Shown here piece after piece: positions 46,098 to 58,417 of a stretch of DNA of 64,000 nucleotides; within the stretch, counting starts at the first letter, position 1; every line of letters begins with the position of its first letter. A program made the translations under genes and the position numbers. The stretch is from positions 30,098,001 through 30,162,000 of the forward strand of contig CM051518.1 of the NCBI GenBank assembly GCA_028015205.1. Direction: 5' to 3'. This DNA comes from Mytilisepta virgata (Eukaryota; Mollusca; Bivalvia; Mytilida; Mytilidae). The notes beneath the pieces are model-generated. The model was not told the origin of the DNA and did no database searches. It saw nothing but the letters and a program-made list of their open reading frames with translations.

Positions 46098-46489
46098 TTT
46101 ATTTCATTGAAGAATATAAATCTGCTGGGTGTGGGTTCCTTACATGTACATGTATATTGAATACCTCATGATGACCTCTGGATGTGTGTTGATGTTTCTG
46201 TCATTACATTTGGTGCTATGCTGGTATATTGTACATTCATGGAAGTTCCTCATATATATTCTTTTTTCTACTTCAAACATTACTGACAAGAATTTATTAT
46301 TCGAAATATGCATGCCTACTAAGTATATAAAAAAAGTCACCCTGTTATATAATATTACAACAATACTATTTGAGCAAGTATTGTTTTTATTTCATTGGAA
46401 CCAAAATTTGATCTAGAATTGACTAGAATTTAATTAACAACTGCTGCATCACGTTTGCGTTTTAAAAAGGTGACGTAACTCTAAATTGT

Positions 46490-46545
46490 AAGCAGGCATT
46501 ACAGTGTGGTAATGCCCACGGGCATTATAATGATAATGCCTGCTT
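46490..46545. repeat. foldback 2: nested palindromes
   Basis: AAGCAGGCATTA is mirrored by TAATGCCTGCTT, and TAATGCCC-AC-GGGCATTA forms a second perfect hairpin inside. The GGCATTA words echo foldback 1. Confidence 0.75.
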
Positions 46546-46726
46546 GGCATTTTAACGCAGATTAATAAATACCACATGACCATGTTTTAACCAATAAAAA
46601 CAACTAAATTTTCTCTGATATGAAATAATATACTTTACTATAGCAACTACTGGTAAAATAACTGCATTGTTTTTAGCGTGCAAATAAAATAACTCTAGTT
46701 TTTTCTCTGCCAGCAGGAATTAACTG

Positions 46727-46774
46727 TTATTTTGCTCTCATCGATTCATGCGATAATCAATGAGAGCAAAATAA
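46727..46774. repeat. foldback 3
   Basis: TTATTTTGCTCTCAT at 46727-46741 is exactly mirrored by ATGAGAGCAAAATAA at 46760-46774 (15-bp stem, 18-nt loop). A diverged third arm follows (GACAAGAGCGTAATAA). Confidence 0.75.
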
Positions 46775-46852
46775 GTCTCTCGCGATAATCGACAAGAGCG
46801 TAATAACTGATATTTGTCAAGGATTTAGTTCAGTATAATAATAACGTTACAT

Positions 46853-46979
46853 CCTTCAGAAGGCGGTAATATCCATAATTATTAAATCTTGAAAGGGTTA
46901 TTTTTGCTTGGGCCAGAGGCCCTCGGAAAAATAACCCTTCCTCGATTTAATAATTATGTATATTACCTTCTTCTGAAGG
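46853..46979. repeat. foldback 4: 127-bp near-palindrome
   Basis: CCTTCAGAAGGCGGTAATAT, ATAATTATTAAATC and AAGGGTTATTTTT at the left mirror GGAAAAATAACCCTT, GATTTAATAATTAT and ATATTACCTTCTTCTGAAGG at the right. The centre is the perfect hairpin GGGCC-AGA-GGCCC at 46910-46922. Confidence 0.85.
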
Positions 46980-47479
46980 CCATAATTGTATATTATTATT
47001 ATTATAATAATTCAAAGAAGGGTGTTATACTGGTTTTAAGTGGATTGTTTTTACAAATTTACAAAGTTTTTGGTGATTGATTTCTATTGTTTGTAATCTT
47101 GTAATGTTGTGACAATATTTATTTGAAAATTTTAAATTAAATCAGAACTATCATTAAAGTTTTGTCATTAGTACCTGCATGATTACCTGAAGATCAAAAG
47201 AAAATCTATGTTTTGATAAACCAGATGAGTAAAACCAGACCATATGGTGAACATTGTTTCTGATTCATCATCTCAACTGTTAAATAGTGATTAATTTTAA
47301 CACCAACAAAAGTCATTTACAGAGATCATTCCATTTATATGTATCTATAGAAACTTGTGTATAACCTCCCCAGTTTTAAGAGGTAAACCGACATATGATA
47401 TGTAAATGCTCTCAAAGTGTTGAATAACCATAATTATTTTACTATTTATTCTTTCACACCTTTTTGTGGCTGCATTCTT

Positions 47480-47971
47480 AGCTCACCTGCCCTAAAAGGC
47501 CTATGAGCTATTGCCATCACTTTGCATCCGTCATGCTGTCCTTCTATCTGTTAACTTTTCACATTTCAATCTTCTCCAAAACCCATGGCCAATTGAAACC
47601 AAACTTGGTGGGGATATCATTGGATGTGTTTTTGTGCCGATCCAAAATTCAACATGGCTGCCAGGGCCATTTAAGCACTCTGATTGGCTGAAATTTCAAA
47701 ATTTTCTTCTCTATGGGAAAATTTAATTTGCCGTCACCATACCTTAAACTTGGCCATTTGGACGCCAAACTAATACCAGCAATGGTCTCTTTCAGAAATG
47801 TTTTTGAGAACCTCGAATGTCAACTAAGTTGGCTACCACACCCTAACTTTGTTTAACATTGAACCTATTGGAAAACCAGCCAAGATAACTGCTACACTAA
47901 ACTTTCAGTCCTGCTGAAGGTGGACAAGTTAAATCCAGATGAGCGATACAGGCTCTTGAGAGCCTCTAGTC
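47480..47971 (+). mobile_element. AGCTCACCTG-family element, intact ends
   Basis: It starts AGCTCACCTGCCCTAAAAGG with CTATGAGCT and ends CAGATGAGCGATACAGGCTC followed by TTGAGAGCCTCTAG. The core has AACATGGCTGCCAG and CCAATTGAAACCAAACTTGG. The open frames 47503-47726 are inside it. Confidence 0.75.
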
Positions 47972-48886
47972 TTTAGGTAGTTTTAGTGCCATCATAGATT
48001 GGACCTGTTACCGTTAGGTATCAGCTCTGTATATTCTGGTGACATGATCAAATACACTGAAAAAAGACATACAAGTTATGTATAACACCTTACATAAGAT
48101 AAAATTTATAATACCTTATTTAAGATAGTAAAGTTGTTTAAAAAAATTGAATAACTCATATTACTTCTACTTTTTATTTAAATTATTATTAAATAAAAGA
48201 CTTGAAAGTTGAATCTTATAAAGAAACTACCGCAAATTTTGTTTACATTTCAATAAGATAATAAAATAAAAATAACTATATCTCATTATGTCATTAAATT
48301 TCATAATAATTTTTTATTTCTTTAATCATATGTTGTATATTCCTCTTTTTTCATTCTCCATTTCTTTGTTGTAAAGGTGTAAAAATGACACTTTTCTTAA
48401 TATTTTTTGTTAAAATATAATGTATTTTTGATAATTTTATATTTATTTGTCTATTTCTCTACTGAAAAACAACTTAAATGCCTTAAAAAGTTTATAAATT
48501 CTATTGCATAATCATGTCTTTAAAACCACATTTCTACCTAAGTAAACACTTTTTCTCAGCTGAGCACTTGTATATTCAATAATCACATAGCTAATGATTT
48601 CAGTCTTACACATAAATTTGGATTATCTCCTCCTGATACCACTTAGGGGGGGGGGGGCTCTTTTTCTGGAAAAACGAGAATTATCCATCCATATAAACTG
48701 AAACTTGGAATTAAACCTAAAAAGAAATTCTCCATTTTGAACAACTTAAATTGCAGCCTTGTATGTTATGGTCTCATGATCCTGGACTCATGAAGATGCT
48801 TTCATATCTGTTATTGGTAAAATTACAGAAATATTGTCCTCTTAAACTACGTATACATGGTTTGATAATTGTAATGTGTCCTTTTT

Positions 48887-49300
48887 AGCTCACCAGGCCT
48901 ATGTGAGCTAAAACAGTCACCTGGCGTCAGTCATAAACTCTCCTTTAAATATCTTCTCCTCTGAAACCAAATGGCCAATTGGAACAAAACTTGGCAGCAA
49001 TGGTCCTTATGTGGTCCCCTTTCAGACGTATATCCGATGACCCCGCCCGCCATCCAAGATGGCCTTAAGAATCGAACATAGTTTAACATAGGACCCTATA
49101 GGGAATGTACTTTAAGATCTTGTCTGAAATCGCTTTCAGAATTGTTTCTGATGATCCAAGATACCTGCCAGAGCCGCACATAGTTAAACATTGGACACTA
49201 TTGGAAATTTACTAAAAGACCTTGTCAGAAACCACCTGGCCAATTGGAACAAAACATAGTCGTCCTTATTATTTATGGACGTCATCATGACTTGGTTGAC
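48887..49300 (+). mobile_element. AGCTCACC-family element, 3' end missing
   Basis: AGCTCACCAGGCCTATGTGA followed by GCTAAAACAGTCACCTGGCG at the 5' end after TTTTT. The core has CCAATTGGAACAAAACTTGG and GCAATGGTCCTTATGTGGTC. No 3' terminus is present before the retroelement tail at about 49385. Confidence 0.65.
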
Positions 49301-49384
49301 AGGTATGAAAAAACTTAACTTTCTCAAATGAAAATGGACCTGTTCCATTGATGTTATCTCTTCCTCATACCCAGGAACTGTATT

Positions 49385-49640
49385 ATATGATCCCTGTCAT
49401 ACCGGATTTAAATGGGCAGTATGGCGGGTGTCCTACAGGAAGCAGAGACTGCTTACTCTTTCCGGGGCACCCGAGTCTACCCTCGGTTTTTTGGTGGGGT
49501 CCATGTTCCAAAGTTTTTAGTTTTTAATTGTAGTGCATGTATTGTTTTGGTCTTGTCTTCGTTATTCTCCGGAGTTTATCAGTTGTTTCGATTTTTCCTT
49601 CCTTCGAATATCCCTTTGGTATTTCTTGACTTTAATTAGT
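49385..49640 (+). mobile_element. 3' tail of a retroelement, isolated copy
   Basis: CATACCGGATTTAAATGGGC, GGCGGGTGTCCTACAGGAAG, CTTTCCGGGGCACCCGAG and TTTTTTGGTGGGGTCCATGT resemble the sequence that follows the reverse-transcriptase frame in a retroelement I associate with mussels; the remnant at 51480 has the matching start (ACCGGATTGAGCACGACGGG). The 75-codon open frame here is not a gene. Confidence 0.45.
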
Positions 49641-50029
49641 AAGTTTTTCGTTTAGACTTTTTGTATAGAAACTGAAATTTTCAATTCAAGACCAAACATT
49701 CTGTAGTCCGTAAAAAAATCTTGAGCAACTTATTTCACGTCTTGTATATTGAGTTCAGCAGTCTTCTTCCTGATCTGCTAATCTGAAGACATTCCTCATT
49801 TTGACTCCTATTCTACTTTTTCATGTTGTCAAGATAGGATTCTCTTGTAGCCTCCCATATCAAATGCAGGAAGGTAAAGGTGCGGGGTACAGTGAATTTC
49901 CATTTTAGAGTTTGGTTATCTATGTCAGCAACTAGAAAGCTATTGTCGAAATCGACTGTAATCCCCACACTCCCCGCAATTAATCAGGACACTTACCCAA
50001 ATTTAAAAATCGAAAACCTTATTGCCCAT

Positions 50030-50640
50030 TTTCAGATGTTTACAATCATTCTATGAAGAAATTAAATCACGAGTTCCAAAGAAAAACGAAAGAAAGTTTT
50101 ATGTCACAAGCCTAAATTCATCATTTGGAAATTCACCACCATGGGCCCCAAGTTTTGACAATCAAAATTCTAAAACTTTATTTTGCATCTACATATGGTG
50201 TACGGCAATACTGTTAAGAAACAGAATGCAGTAAATGAAGGATGAAAGAGGTGTTCAGATCACAAGCTTAAATTCTCAATTTTCAAAATTCGACCCATGT
50301 TGGGCCTCAAGTTTTTAAAATCAAAATTCTAAAACCTTATTGCACATCTTTATATTGTATAGAAATAAAATGCATAAATTGAAAAATGAAATAGTTTACG
50401 TCATAAGCTTAAATTGACAATGTTCAAAATTTACCCCTGTGGGCCCCACTTTTACAAAATTAAAATTTTATAGCGTTAATACGCATCTACACATGGTGCA
50501 CAACACTATTGTGTAGAAATGCAATGCTTGAATTGAAAATGAAAGATTTCGTCCCAAAATTCCGACGAGTAAATACGGTAAATTTTAGAAGTCTGACCCC
50601 TGCGTGCCTCAAGTTTACAACAACCTTACATATATTTCGG
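50030..50640 (+). repeat. tandem repeat, four units of about 150-160 bp
   Basis: TGGGCC-CAAGTTTT-type landmarks at 50142, 50300, 50443 and 50605. Units share ATCACAAGCTTAAATT, CAAAATTCTAAAACCTTATT and GCATCTACA-ATGGTG. Confidence 0.7.
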
Positions 50641-50889
50641 CACCATAGGGGGTAAAAATCATTGAGGTGAAAACAATGCAGAATTCTCGGATTTTATCAT
50701 TGACTTCCATTATGAATGTGAAAAGTTTCAATGCCAATTTAATCAAGATCTAAATGATCTTTATAAAGAAAACTACAAATGTACGATTTTTGCATACTAA
50801 TTTTATATTTTGTGAGGAAACAGTTTTATCACTTGGCTGGATGATAACGTTGGACTAAATTTTTAACTGCTCCTCTCCTCGTCATTCTG

Positions 50890-51515
50890 TTTCTGTACTC
50901 ATATGAAGCGGACTCCATTCAAGGGCTACTATGTGAAAACAAACAGAAACTAGCCCAATCCTTTAATTTCACTTTTCGTTATATAGATGGGGTGTTGTTA
51001 AATAACGACAAAATCCAAGACTTTCTTCATCTCATCCACCCCAATAAGCTTGAAATTAAGGATACTACAGATACATCGGAGTCCGCTTCATATTTGGATT
51101 TGTTTCTTGAAATAGACAATAAGGGAAATTTGAAGACAAACATTATGACAAACATGATGACTTCAACTTTTCCAGTGTTAACTTTCCCTTCTTGAGTAGC
51201 AATATACCAACATCGCCTGCATATGACATCTACGTTTCTCAGCTTATCCGATTTTCAGGTGCATGCGTGAGTTACCATGACTTTCGACAAATAGGTTTAC
51301 TGCTGTCACAAAAGCTTCTTGTTAACCAGGGTTTTATCAAGGAAAAATATTTGATGTCATCACTTAGGAAATTTTACGGTCGTCATCACGAATCGATTGA
51401 CCGTTACAGTGTTCCACTATCTAAGATGATGTTGGATCTGTTCCCACTGTCGTAACATTTCACGTACCTCCGCCGATTTGTGAATACCACCGGATTGAGC
51501 ACGACGGGTGCCGAA
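50890..51515 (+). pseudogene. broken reverse-transcriptase fragment of a retroelement
   Basis: The frame around 50890-51145 contains FTFRYIDGVL, the place of the catalytic Y-x-D-D box with the second Asp replaced by Gly, then NNDKIQDFLHLIHPNKLEIK and SASYLDLFLEID. The frame is lost near 51145 and homology resumes in another frame (FPFLSSNIPTSPAYDIYVSQ, LRKFYGRHHESIDRYSV) to a stop at about 51455. It is followed by the element's tail. The fragment is 5'-truncated and inactive. The class is probably Penelope-like or another non-LTR-type element; not certain. Confidence 0.75.
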
Positions 51516-51720
51516 TACTGAGCAGTGGCTTTCTAAGGTTGTGGGTTTAAATCCAACTCATTGCCAGCTTGATGTGTATTTGACCCCAGTCTTGATTAAT
51601 AAGGATTGCTAGTTATCTTCGCAGATCGTGCTTTTCACAGATTTATTCACCAATTAATAATGTCCTTCATTATATGGTATGTTCTTCTGAAAATGGGAAT
51701 AAATTGAACCTGGCTTGTGC
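51516..51720 (+). repeat. possible tRNA-like or unclassified repeat after the retroelement fragment
   Basis: GTGGCTTTCTAAGGTTGTGG followed by GTTTAAATCCAACTC has a B-box-like core (GGTTTAAATCC), but no clear A box was found. The rest, to about 51720, has no partner in the window. Confidence 0.25.
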
Positions 51721-52043
51721 TATTCTTCTGACAAAAAAATGAAAAGGAGGAAGAAGGGTAAAACCGTTAAACAGGAGGGATTTTCTTTTTTACCTATCTT
51801 CCTCATATTCCAGTGTACTGTAGACAAATAGGTTCTCAAGGGATTAGAGAACTGTTTAACTTGTAAGTATGTGAAGTGTCAAAATAAAATACAAATCACG
51901 TATATTTGTTCCAATCAAAGGTATTGTCAATCTTGTAAATAACGGACGGGTACCAGTCTACCAACAACATAACTAAGTGTCGGAATCGACACTACATCCG
52001 ATCATCAAATATAAGATGCTGAAGAATGTAAACAGACGATACT

Positions 52044-52260
52044 TAAGGGATGTTTCCAATTTTTGAACAGGTTATACGATTTTACCTGGTTTTTGTCAGT
52101 TTACGCGTAACAAATCGCGAAGCTGATCCAAACCAGGTTATTAGAGTACAACCTGTTACACATTCCTTATAACATAATTTCCAAACAGAAGTACAATGAT
52201 TCCGTTGGTGATGTCACAAGTCCACCCCAGGTTATACCGTATAACCAATGTTGTTATATG
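52044..52260. repeat. imperfect inverted repeat
   Basis: TAAGGGATGT...GAACAGGTTATACGATTTTA and CCTGGTTTTTG at the left are mirrored by CCAAACCAGGTTATTAGAGT and ACAACCTGTTACACATTCCT at the right. A third CAGGTTATACCGTATAACC motif follows at about 52228. Confidence 0.5.
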
Positions 52261-52989
52261 CTGTTTAGCCAATCAAAATATAGTATTCAAATCAAATTAA
52301 ATTATATGCTAGTAACCAAAATATTATCTAAAAAAGAAAATGCCAGTATTTATATTAATATGGCCATACTTAGTAAAATGGTTTATTAAATAGTGCTTTT
52401 TGAATTCATAACTGAATTGAAGGGAAATCGTATCCGCTTCAACATTTTTCTTGTAACGACACCGCGCGATGACGAATTTCTTCGACAAATTATTCAGTGA
52501 TTCTAACTGATTGTGCTCTTATATAGCTATATACATTGACCCACAACATTCAAAAATTGGCGTATACTGCGAAACTTGTAAAGACAAATAGTACGCTATG
52601 AACAAAATAAATTTGTTTCAAGGGAACTTTTGCCTGAATCACTTACTGGATCTTATTTGACAGTTAACAAGATAGACAACCACAGAAGTGTTTCGGGTTC
52701 TTAAGGACTTGGCTGGTTCATCCAGCAGTAGATTTTACCCGTGAAAGAAACACCACAGAATAATTGCAAACAATCCCCATAGGGACATAGCAGGATTTGG
52801 CGATATCAAAACAGTATAACTAATCGTTAACTTTAAATATCCTTTCCTAAGTTCTGATGTATATATCTTCAGGCATTTAAGGGTCTAGAAACCTTTTATT
52901 ATACCTAAATCTGACACGTTATTATATATATTCTGTAAATCTAAATTAAAATGAAGAAAGTGTTTCGTAAATTTTTATTTAATGCAATG

Positions 52990-53340
52990 AAGAAAGAAAT
53001 GCCTGTATCGCTCAACTGGATTAAATTTTCCAATCAACAGCCATTAACTGAAAGGCTGCTTGGTTGGTGATTTTTTTTATATTAGATAATCTAATTACTA
53101 TTGCTGGCAAGATTTGTTTGAACTGGATCAAGTTTTACAAAAGAAGACTTTTTGAAGAAAATTTTCCCAGTCGATCCTATGTTCGGCATTGCCGGTCATC
53201 TCTGTTGACATTCTTGGTCATAGGATAAATACCATTGCTAAATTCGGCTGTGGCGATCTTATTCCAAAATATTACCATTTCTACCAAGTCTGGTTTCAAT
53301 TGGAAAAGTGGTTCAGATAAGATTTTTTTTTTAAATTTTC
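52990..53340 (-). mobile_element. AGCTCACC-family fragment, the only minus-strand copy
   Basis: On the minus strand, CCAGTTGAGCGATACAGGC is the family 3' end. The core text (CCACTTTTCCAATTGAAACC, AGACTTGGTAGAAATGGTAA, AACATAGGATCGACTGGG) precedes it. No 5' end is present. Confidence 0.6.
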
Positions 53341-56300
53341 CCCATTTTTAATTTCATTCATAACAATTGATTGGTATCAATTTTTTTTTACAAAAGACAG
53401 AGTTATACAAAAATTGAGGGAATGTAATTTGACGAAATATTTCCCGTTTGACGTTTGTGTATTACCCCACTACAACCAACTGTGATAGTAATCTCAGATT
53501 ACCCCCTTTTGTAGATTTCATCCGAACTAATATTGGCTATGAAAGAGACTGAAAATTACTTTAACTAAAAGGAGATAATATTACAGCGAATCACATTCTT
53601 GGATTTTTAAAACATAATATTAAGAAAATATAACATTATCAATTTTTATGCCTGTTTTATGCAGCGAAATTAGTCAGGCCTGTGTTTCTTATTACAAAGA
53701 CGGTAACATCCCATAATATTATGAGATCATTACAGACGAACTATACTTGTATGTCATATCATTGCGCACGTAAACAAACCTACCTGAACGGCCATGAATC
53801 GGACAACTATTAATTTGTAAAACTTGTTTCTAGCTAAAGTTAACGCACAGCATTTAAATAAAATAGACTTATTTTGTCAAAAATGTTCACATATTGAACA
53901 ATATAGTTCGTATAATATACTTTCGAAATGTTTCATTAGGTACTATTTTATTTACGGGAAATGATTACAGATTGGTCGGTTCCCGCAATCTTCAGCAGCC
54001 AAAAAGCCGGTTGTGTTTACCTTGCCCTTGTTCATATGAAAATACGGAATATATACATTTTTGCAAAATTGGAATACAATCATTAATATAGGTAATGTAT
54101 TTTCTCTTGCACGAAGAGATATTTTATGTAAAATTTGAATGTGAAAGTCTTGAGTGTGCAAATAGAAATGGTGCCAGTATTCAACATGGCGGGGATGTAT
54201 CGACGAAAAATGTTAATACGATGAGCTTTAATTAGCAAAAAATACTCAAAGAATTGAAATGTAAATGTTCGGTCTTGGAATTTAACTGTATTGGTAAGTT
54301 AAACATAATACCTGACTTCTTACCGGTGACGTATAGAAAAAGAAAATAGGAATGCTGCCAATTTGAAGGCTGAATCATCACTCATTGACTGGATACTTGA
54401 AATGTCGTGCTACTGAATTCTTTCACACTTTAATCAGAAAAATTCCAAATACTTCTTCATTTTCTTGGATTAGCTGTATATTGCTGTAAGGTATAATGGT
54501 TTTCGGGTTATAATATATACATGTTCAGAAACTATGGAAAATCTAGATTCAGCTACATGCTCGGCTGAATACTTAATAATTCAGAATTTCAGGATTTTGA
54601 CACATTCTGTACTTTCACCCACATTCCAATTTAACATTTATTACCTCCCCTGATATCTATCTATGGGTGCAGAATTCTACCTGTATAAAACCTATTACAT
54701 AAGTGACATTAAATAGCTACTATGATCATGAAGTAGCTCCTATGACAGATTTTAATCTATTTGGAGCTACAATATTACTGAAGTCCCCTTTGATTGTTGT
54801 GTACAACCTGTGTGTGATTAACACATAGAACTTTTACACTATTTATCCTACTTAAATTTGTTTAAAACATTTATAATAAACGATAATTATTAGTTTGTTA
54901 CTACTCTGTCCTTATTGTACTTTTAAACATGTTAAAATGATTCTGTGGTATAGAAATCTCATATTGAGGACTTGCATATACATGAGCTTGATGTCTCTCA
55001 TTTTCAAAGATTTTATCCTGATTATTTAAATCATATGATTTGGATTTTTATTCTTGAATATAATTTTGAAGCTTGATATTTATATAGCAGATACAGTCAA
55101 ACTGTATATTGGAGGCATCATCATTCACATGATATTATATCCTCAGGGTTATTCCAAGTAACTAATTAATTCAAATTGAATTCAAAATAATCTTTCAACC
55201 GAGTAATTAAACTTCTACCAGAAAAAATGTAAAATTTAGAGATGGAAGAAATGTAAATTTTGGATATTCGTTTATAAATATCATGTAAGTTTTCATTAAA
55301 TTGGCATTGAAACTTTTAACATTCATAATGGAAATCAATAATAAAATCCTGTGAATTCAAAATGTTTATTCTAAAGAAAATATCTTTCACAAGAAGTATA
55401 TGCCTGTTAAAACAATGAAATTAGATAACAACTGCCTTTCAATGTACAAAATTTTACACATGTGCATGTATTTATTAAATTGATTCTGATACAGATTATG
55501 CAAATTATGCTTTTCTACCTTTAATGTCAGCCCTTTTAATATAGAATACACATATAAATTCTCACCAATTTAAAAAAAAACATGTTGGAAGTATATTTCA
55601 GAAATGAAACTAAATTGTTAATAATATTGTCAAAGGATTTGTTTCATGCGCTTTTCTGTTGACCTCATATTGTGAGGAGTTCTCAGCAGTGTATTGAAAT
55701 TCATGTCAGTTATATAATATTGCACCCTGTAGAGAGAATTAGAACACAGTTGGAATGTCTTCTGGCATATGTTATTGGATACAGATATATGAATACTCAT
55801 TTCTTTGATATCAAATATACAGGATTAATATTAAATTATATCAGGATAACAACAGTTGATATAGAAAAGCTTGCAGTTGGTAAGGAATACATATTTTTAT
55901 ATGACATTACATGATGAAAAAGCCTTATATCACAATCAGTGTGGATAAAATGCAGAAGCAATTTAAATTATTTATGGATATGACACTCCAATTTGGATGT
56001 GTACATGTATGATCCTAAAAACACGAATGTGTTAAATAACACTTTTTATGTGAAGCATTAAATGTTTAAATCTGTTTCCATTTTAGTTACTATTTTTGAT
56101 GAAGTTAATTGAATTTAGAATACTGAATTTAATTACCATAATTTTTGGACCATAGGTTCATAGGGTGTATATATCAAATGACAAACTTTTACCAAATTAC
56201 CGCAAATTTCGGACTATAGGTCAAAGCACAGCTCTTAAATTGTTTTATTAATAGTAACAATAGGGCATGGGTTAGCGATTACGAAAAATGTTGAGCCCAG

Positions 56301-57571
56301 CACTTCAGAGGAAAAAGTATCTACCTAATTATGGTACAGTGTTTCAATTAAGTGCTAGGCATTTCCTATGATATTTGCTTTTAATGATGATCTTTTTATT
56401 TTGGAATCTTTATCAAGATTTTAGGCCAAAGATTAAAAATCATACTGTATTGGCTTTTATAAAGTGTTATTTGCACCAGAGTGTCAGGATGGAGGGGAGG
56501 GGGTATTCATAGAACCAGCGGATGAAAGTCCGACAATGTTACATCAGTTTCTAATCGACGTTCAGACAATTTAAATCATTGTAAATAATTGCCACAAACA
56601 AACCCAGAAATTTGCTTTTATTTTTTAATTTGTGAAAAAAAATTTGACCCAGAAGGTGAAAATAGACCTGGGCCAACATTAAAAATATGTTTTTTTGCAG
56701 TTTTCCGACTGTACCTTCAGACTGATGAGTCGGTAGATAGGAAAAATATTTTATTTTATAAGCCAAGATAAAGGTTAAACAACCAAGTTTTTTCATGTAG
56801 AAGAAACATTTTAATACAACAAACACTCAATGACCAAAATGAAATGAACAATCATTGATTAAAAACTTTAATCAAAACTAAAACATGTGATGGGGTTAAA
56901 CTAGTTTTATAGGTACCCATTGAACCATCCCCCCTTTCCATGTCAAATACATTGATCTACATCTATATAATGCAGAGAAGTGTAACAGAAACGATCACTA
57001 TTCTTGAGTTTGTAAGGGACTGATCATTTAAGGGGGGTGCTATGTTTTTTTCCCCCCCCCAAAATATGAATTTGTAGAAAAAATAGTAATGTGGCCAGGA
57101 AGGTTGAAAAAAATTAATCCAGGATTTATATGAAAAAAAGTTATATTTTGAAAAAAAAAATTATGCCACGCTAGGGTTCCAGTGAAAAACTAAAAATTGT
57201 GCGACTCCTGGGGTGAAATCCATAGTCCCCCTTTCAAGTGAATTACTTCGTCTTCAGCAACAGGTTCTACCTGCCTTATATTGTTCAAAATCTTGTGACT
57301 GAAATGTTTTGACTGCATAAAAAAATTTGTCAGCAAAGCCCCTAGGAACTTCCCGTTTCAATTCAATTCATACAGGCCACACAGTTTATTAATTGTAAGA
57401 GAGAAATTAATTGCAAAAAATAGGGCAGCCCCCCTTATCCTAAAGGAGCATACTCATTGCAAGCGAAGATAGATTATAGGGGGGTGTGTGTCTATTTTTT
57501 ATGCCAACCATTCATTTTCTCTGCATTTTTGTGAAATTTGGGTGGCTTCTTATTGATTTGGCATTGTCTAT
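53341..57571. other. intergenic sequence, nothing recognised
   Basis: Mostly AT-rich and non-repetitive by eye. Open frames at 53894-54091, 55672-55914 and 56551-56826 show no family resemblance or splice context. An upstream noncoding exon and promoter of beta-spectrin should lie in this stretch or nearby but cannot be pinpointed. Homopolymer clusters occur at about 57034-57062 (G and C runs). Confidence 0.4.
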
Positions 57572-57814
57572 TCAGTAAGATGGTAAATGCGTCCTTTCAG
57601 TGTCACTCTGTGCAGGTGTAGTTTCATCTTTTTCATCTTCACAACAATTTATAGAAAATACAGCATACTTCAGGCTGCTGTCGAATTGTTTCACAACTGA
57701 AATTGGCTCCTTAAAGTCAGGCTCAAAACACTCTGTACCAGATTTGTTTGAAACGGAAACAGTTATGGTGTGAGTGTTACGAAGTTCTGCTGTATCATCG
57801 TCCATGATATACAT
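57572..57814 (-). CDS. unrecognised 80-codon open frame, opposite strand
   Basis: ATG-to-stop frame encoding a non-repetitive, acidic peptide starting MYIMDDDTAELRNTHTITVS and ending ERTHLPSY. It has no low-complexity or repeat signature, unlike most open frames here, and contains an adjacent Cys pair before an EDEKDETT stretch. It lies about 450 bp upstream of the beta-spectrin start exon in divergent orientation. I do not recognise a family. It could be a small gene, an exon of an unseen gene or chance. Confidence 0.25.
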   Translation of the reverse strand: MYIMDDDTAELRNTHTITVSVSNKSGTECFEPDFKEPISVVKQFDSSLKYAVFSINCCEDEKDETTPAQSDTERTHLPSY

Positions 57815-58260
57815 GTATATCTACTGTAGATCTAGTGCCTACCAAATGGTAAATACAGGTTCAGGCAGAGTTGTACATGGAAGTCATGGAATGATGTCTT
57901 TAATTGTATTTTACCTTGAATTTAAATCAATTCTGGAAACGACGGGACGTTCCGGAACTCGATCAAAGAATTAAAAAACGTTCTTCAAATTAAAAGCAAT
58001 AAAATTTTCTGGCAGATTTTTAAGGGTCCGTTGGTAAACTGCAAACAAATATAATTTTAATTTAGGCCCCCGTGTGGTTAGGGGAAACCAACAATAAATT
58101 TTCCATGGCCTAAATACAGTGGTTATCTAGAATTGATCATTATTATGTATAATATGCACATACACTGTAATAAATTTTGATATGTATTATGGAAGTTCTA
58201 TATGGTTAAGACAGTGTAAAGTTTTGTTTTTTGATGTTAAGAAATGTTTGATTTTTTCAG

Positions 58261-58287
58261 GAATCTCTGGCCTAATAAGGCACAAGT
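58261..58287 (+). other. SPTBN1: beta-spectrin 5' UTR part of the start exon
   Basis: A TTTTTTCAG acceptor ends at 58260, so at least one noncoding exon should lie further upstream; I could not identify it. Two in-frame TAA codons at 58273-58278 lie 15 and 12 nt before the ATG, fixing the start at 58288. Confidence 0.7.
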
Positions 58288-58417
58288 ATGACAGAGATTG
58301 AGTCCTACCAAAATTCCACTGGAGTGCGGTGGGAGCCAGGTCAGATAGAAGATGATTTTGATGCTGGAAGTAATTCTGCCAAGCTTTTTGAAAGGTCAAG
58401 AATCAAAGCTTTGGCAG
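58288..58417 (+). CDS. SPTBN1: beta-spectrin coding exon 1 (long N-terminus)
   Basis: ATG at 58288 with in-frame TAA TAA just upstream; donor GTAAGA at 58418, phase 1. It encodes 43 residues: [20 protein letters not shown], an acidic stretch (EDDFDAG), then [16 protein letters not shown]. The [11 protein letters not shown] block precedes the CH1 domain in all conventional beta-spectrins. The frame stays open for some codons into the intron, but the GTAAGA donor and the conserved continuation at 63755 define the end. Confidence 0.93.

Noticed and set aside
55672..55914. 80-codon open frame in intergenic DNA
   Set aside because: No family resemblance; AT-rich codons; no promoter or splice evidence.
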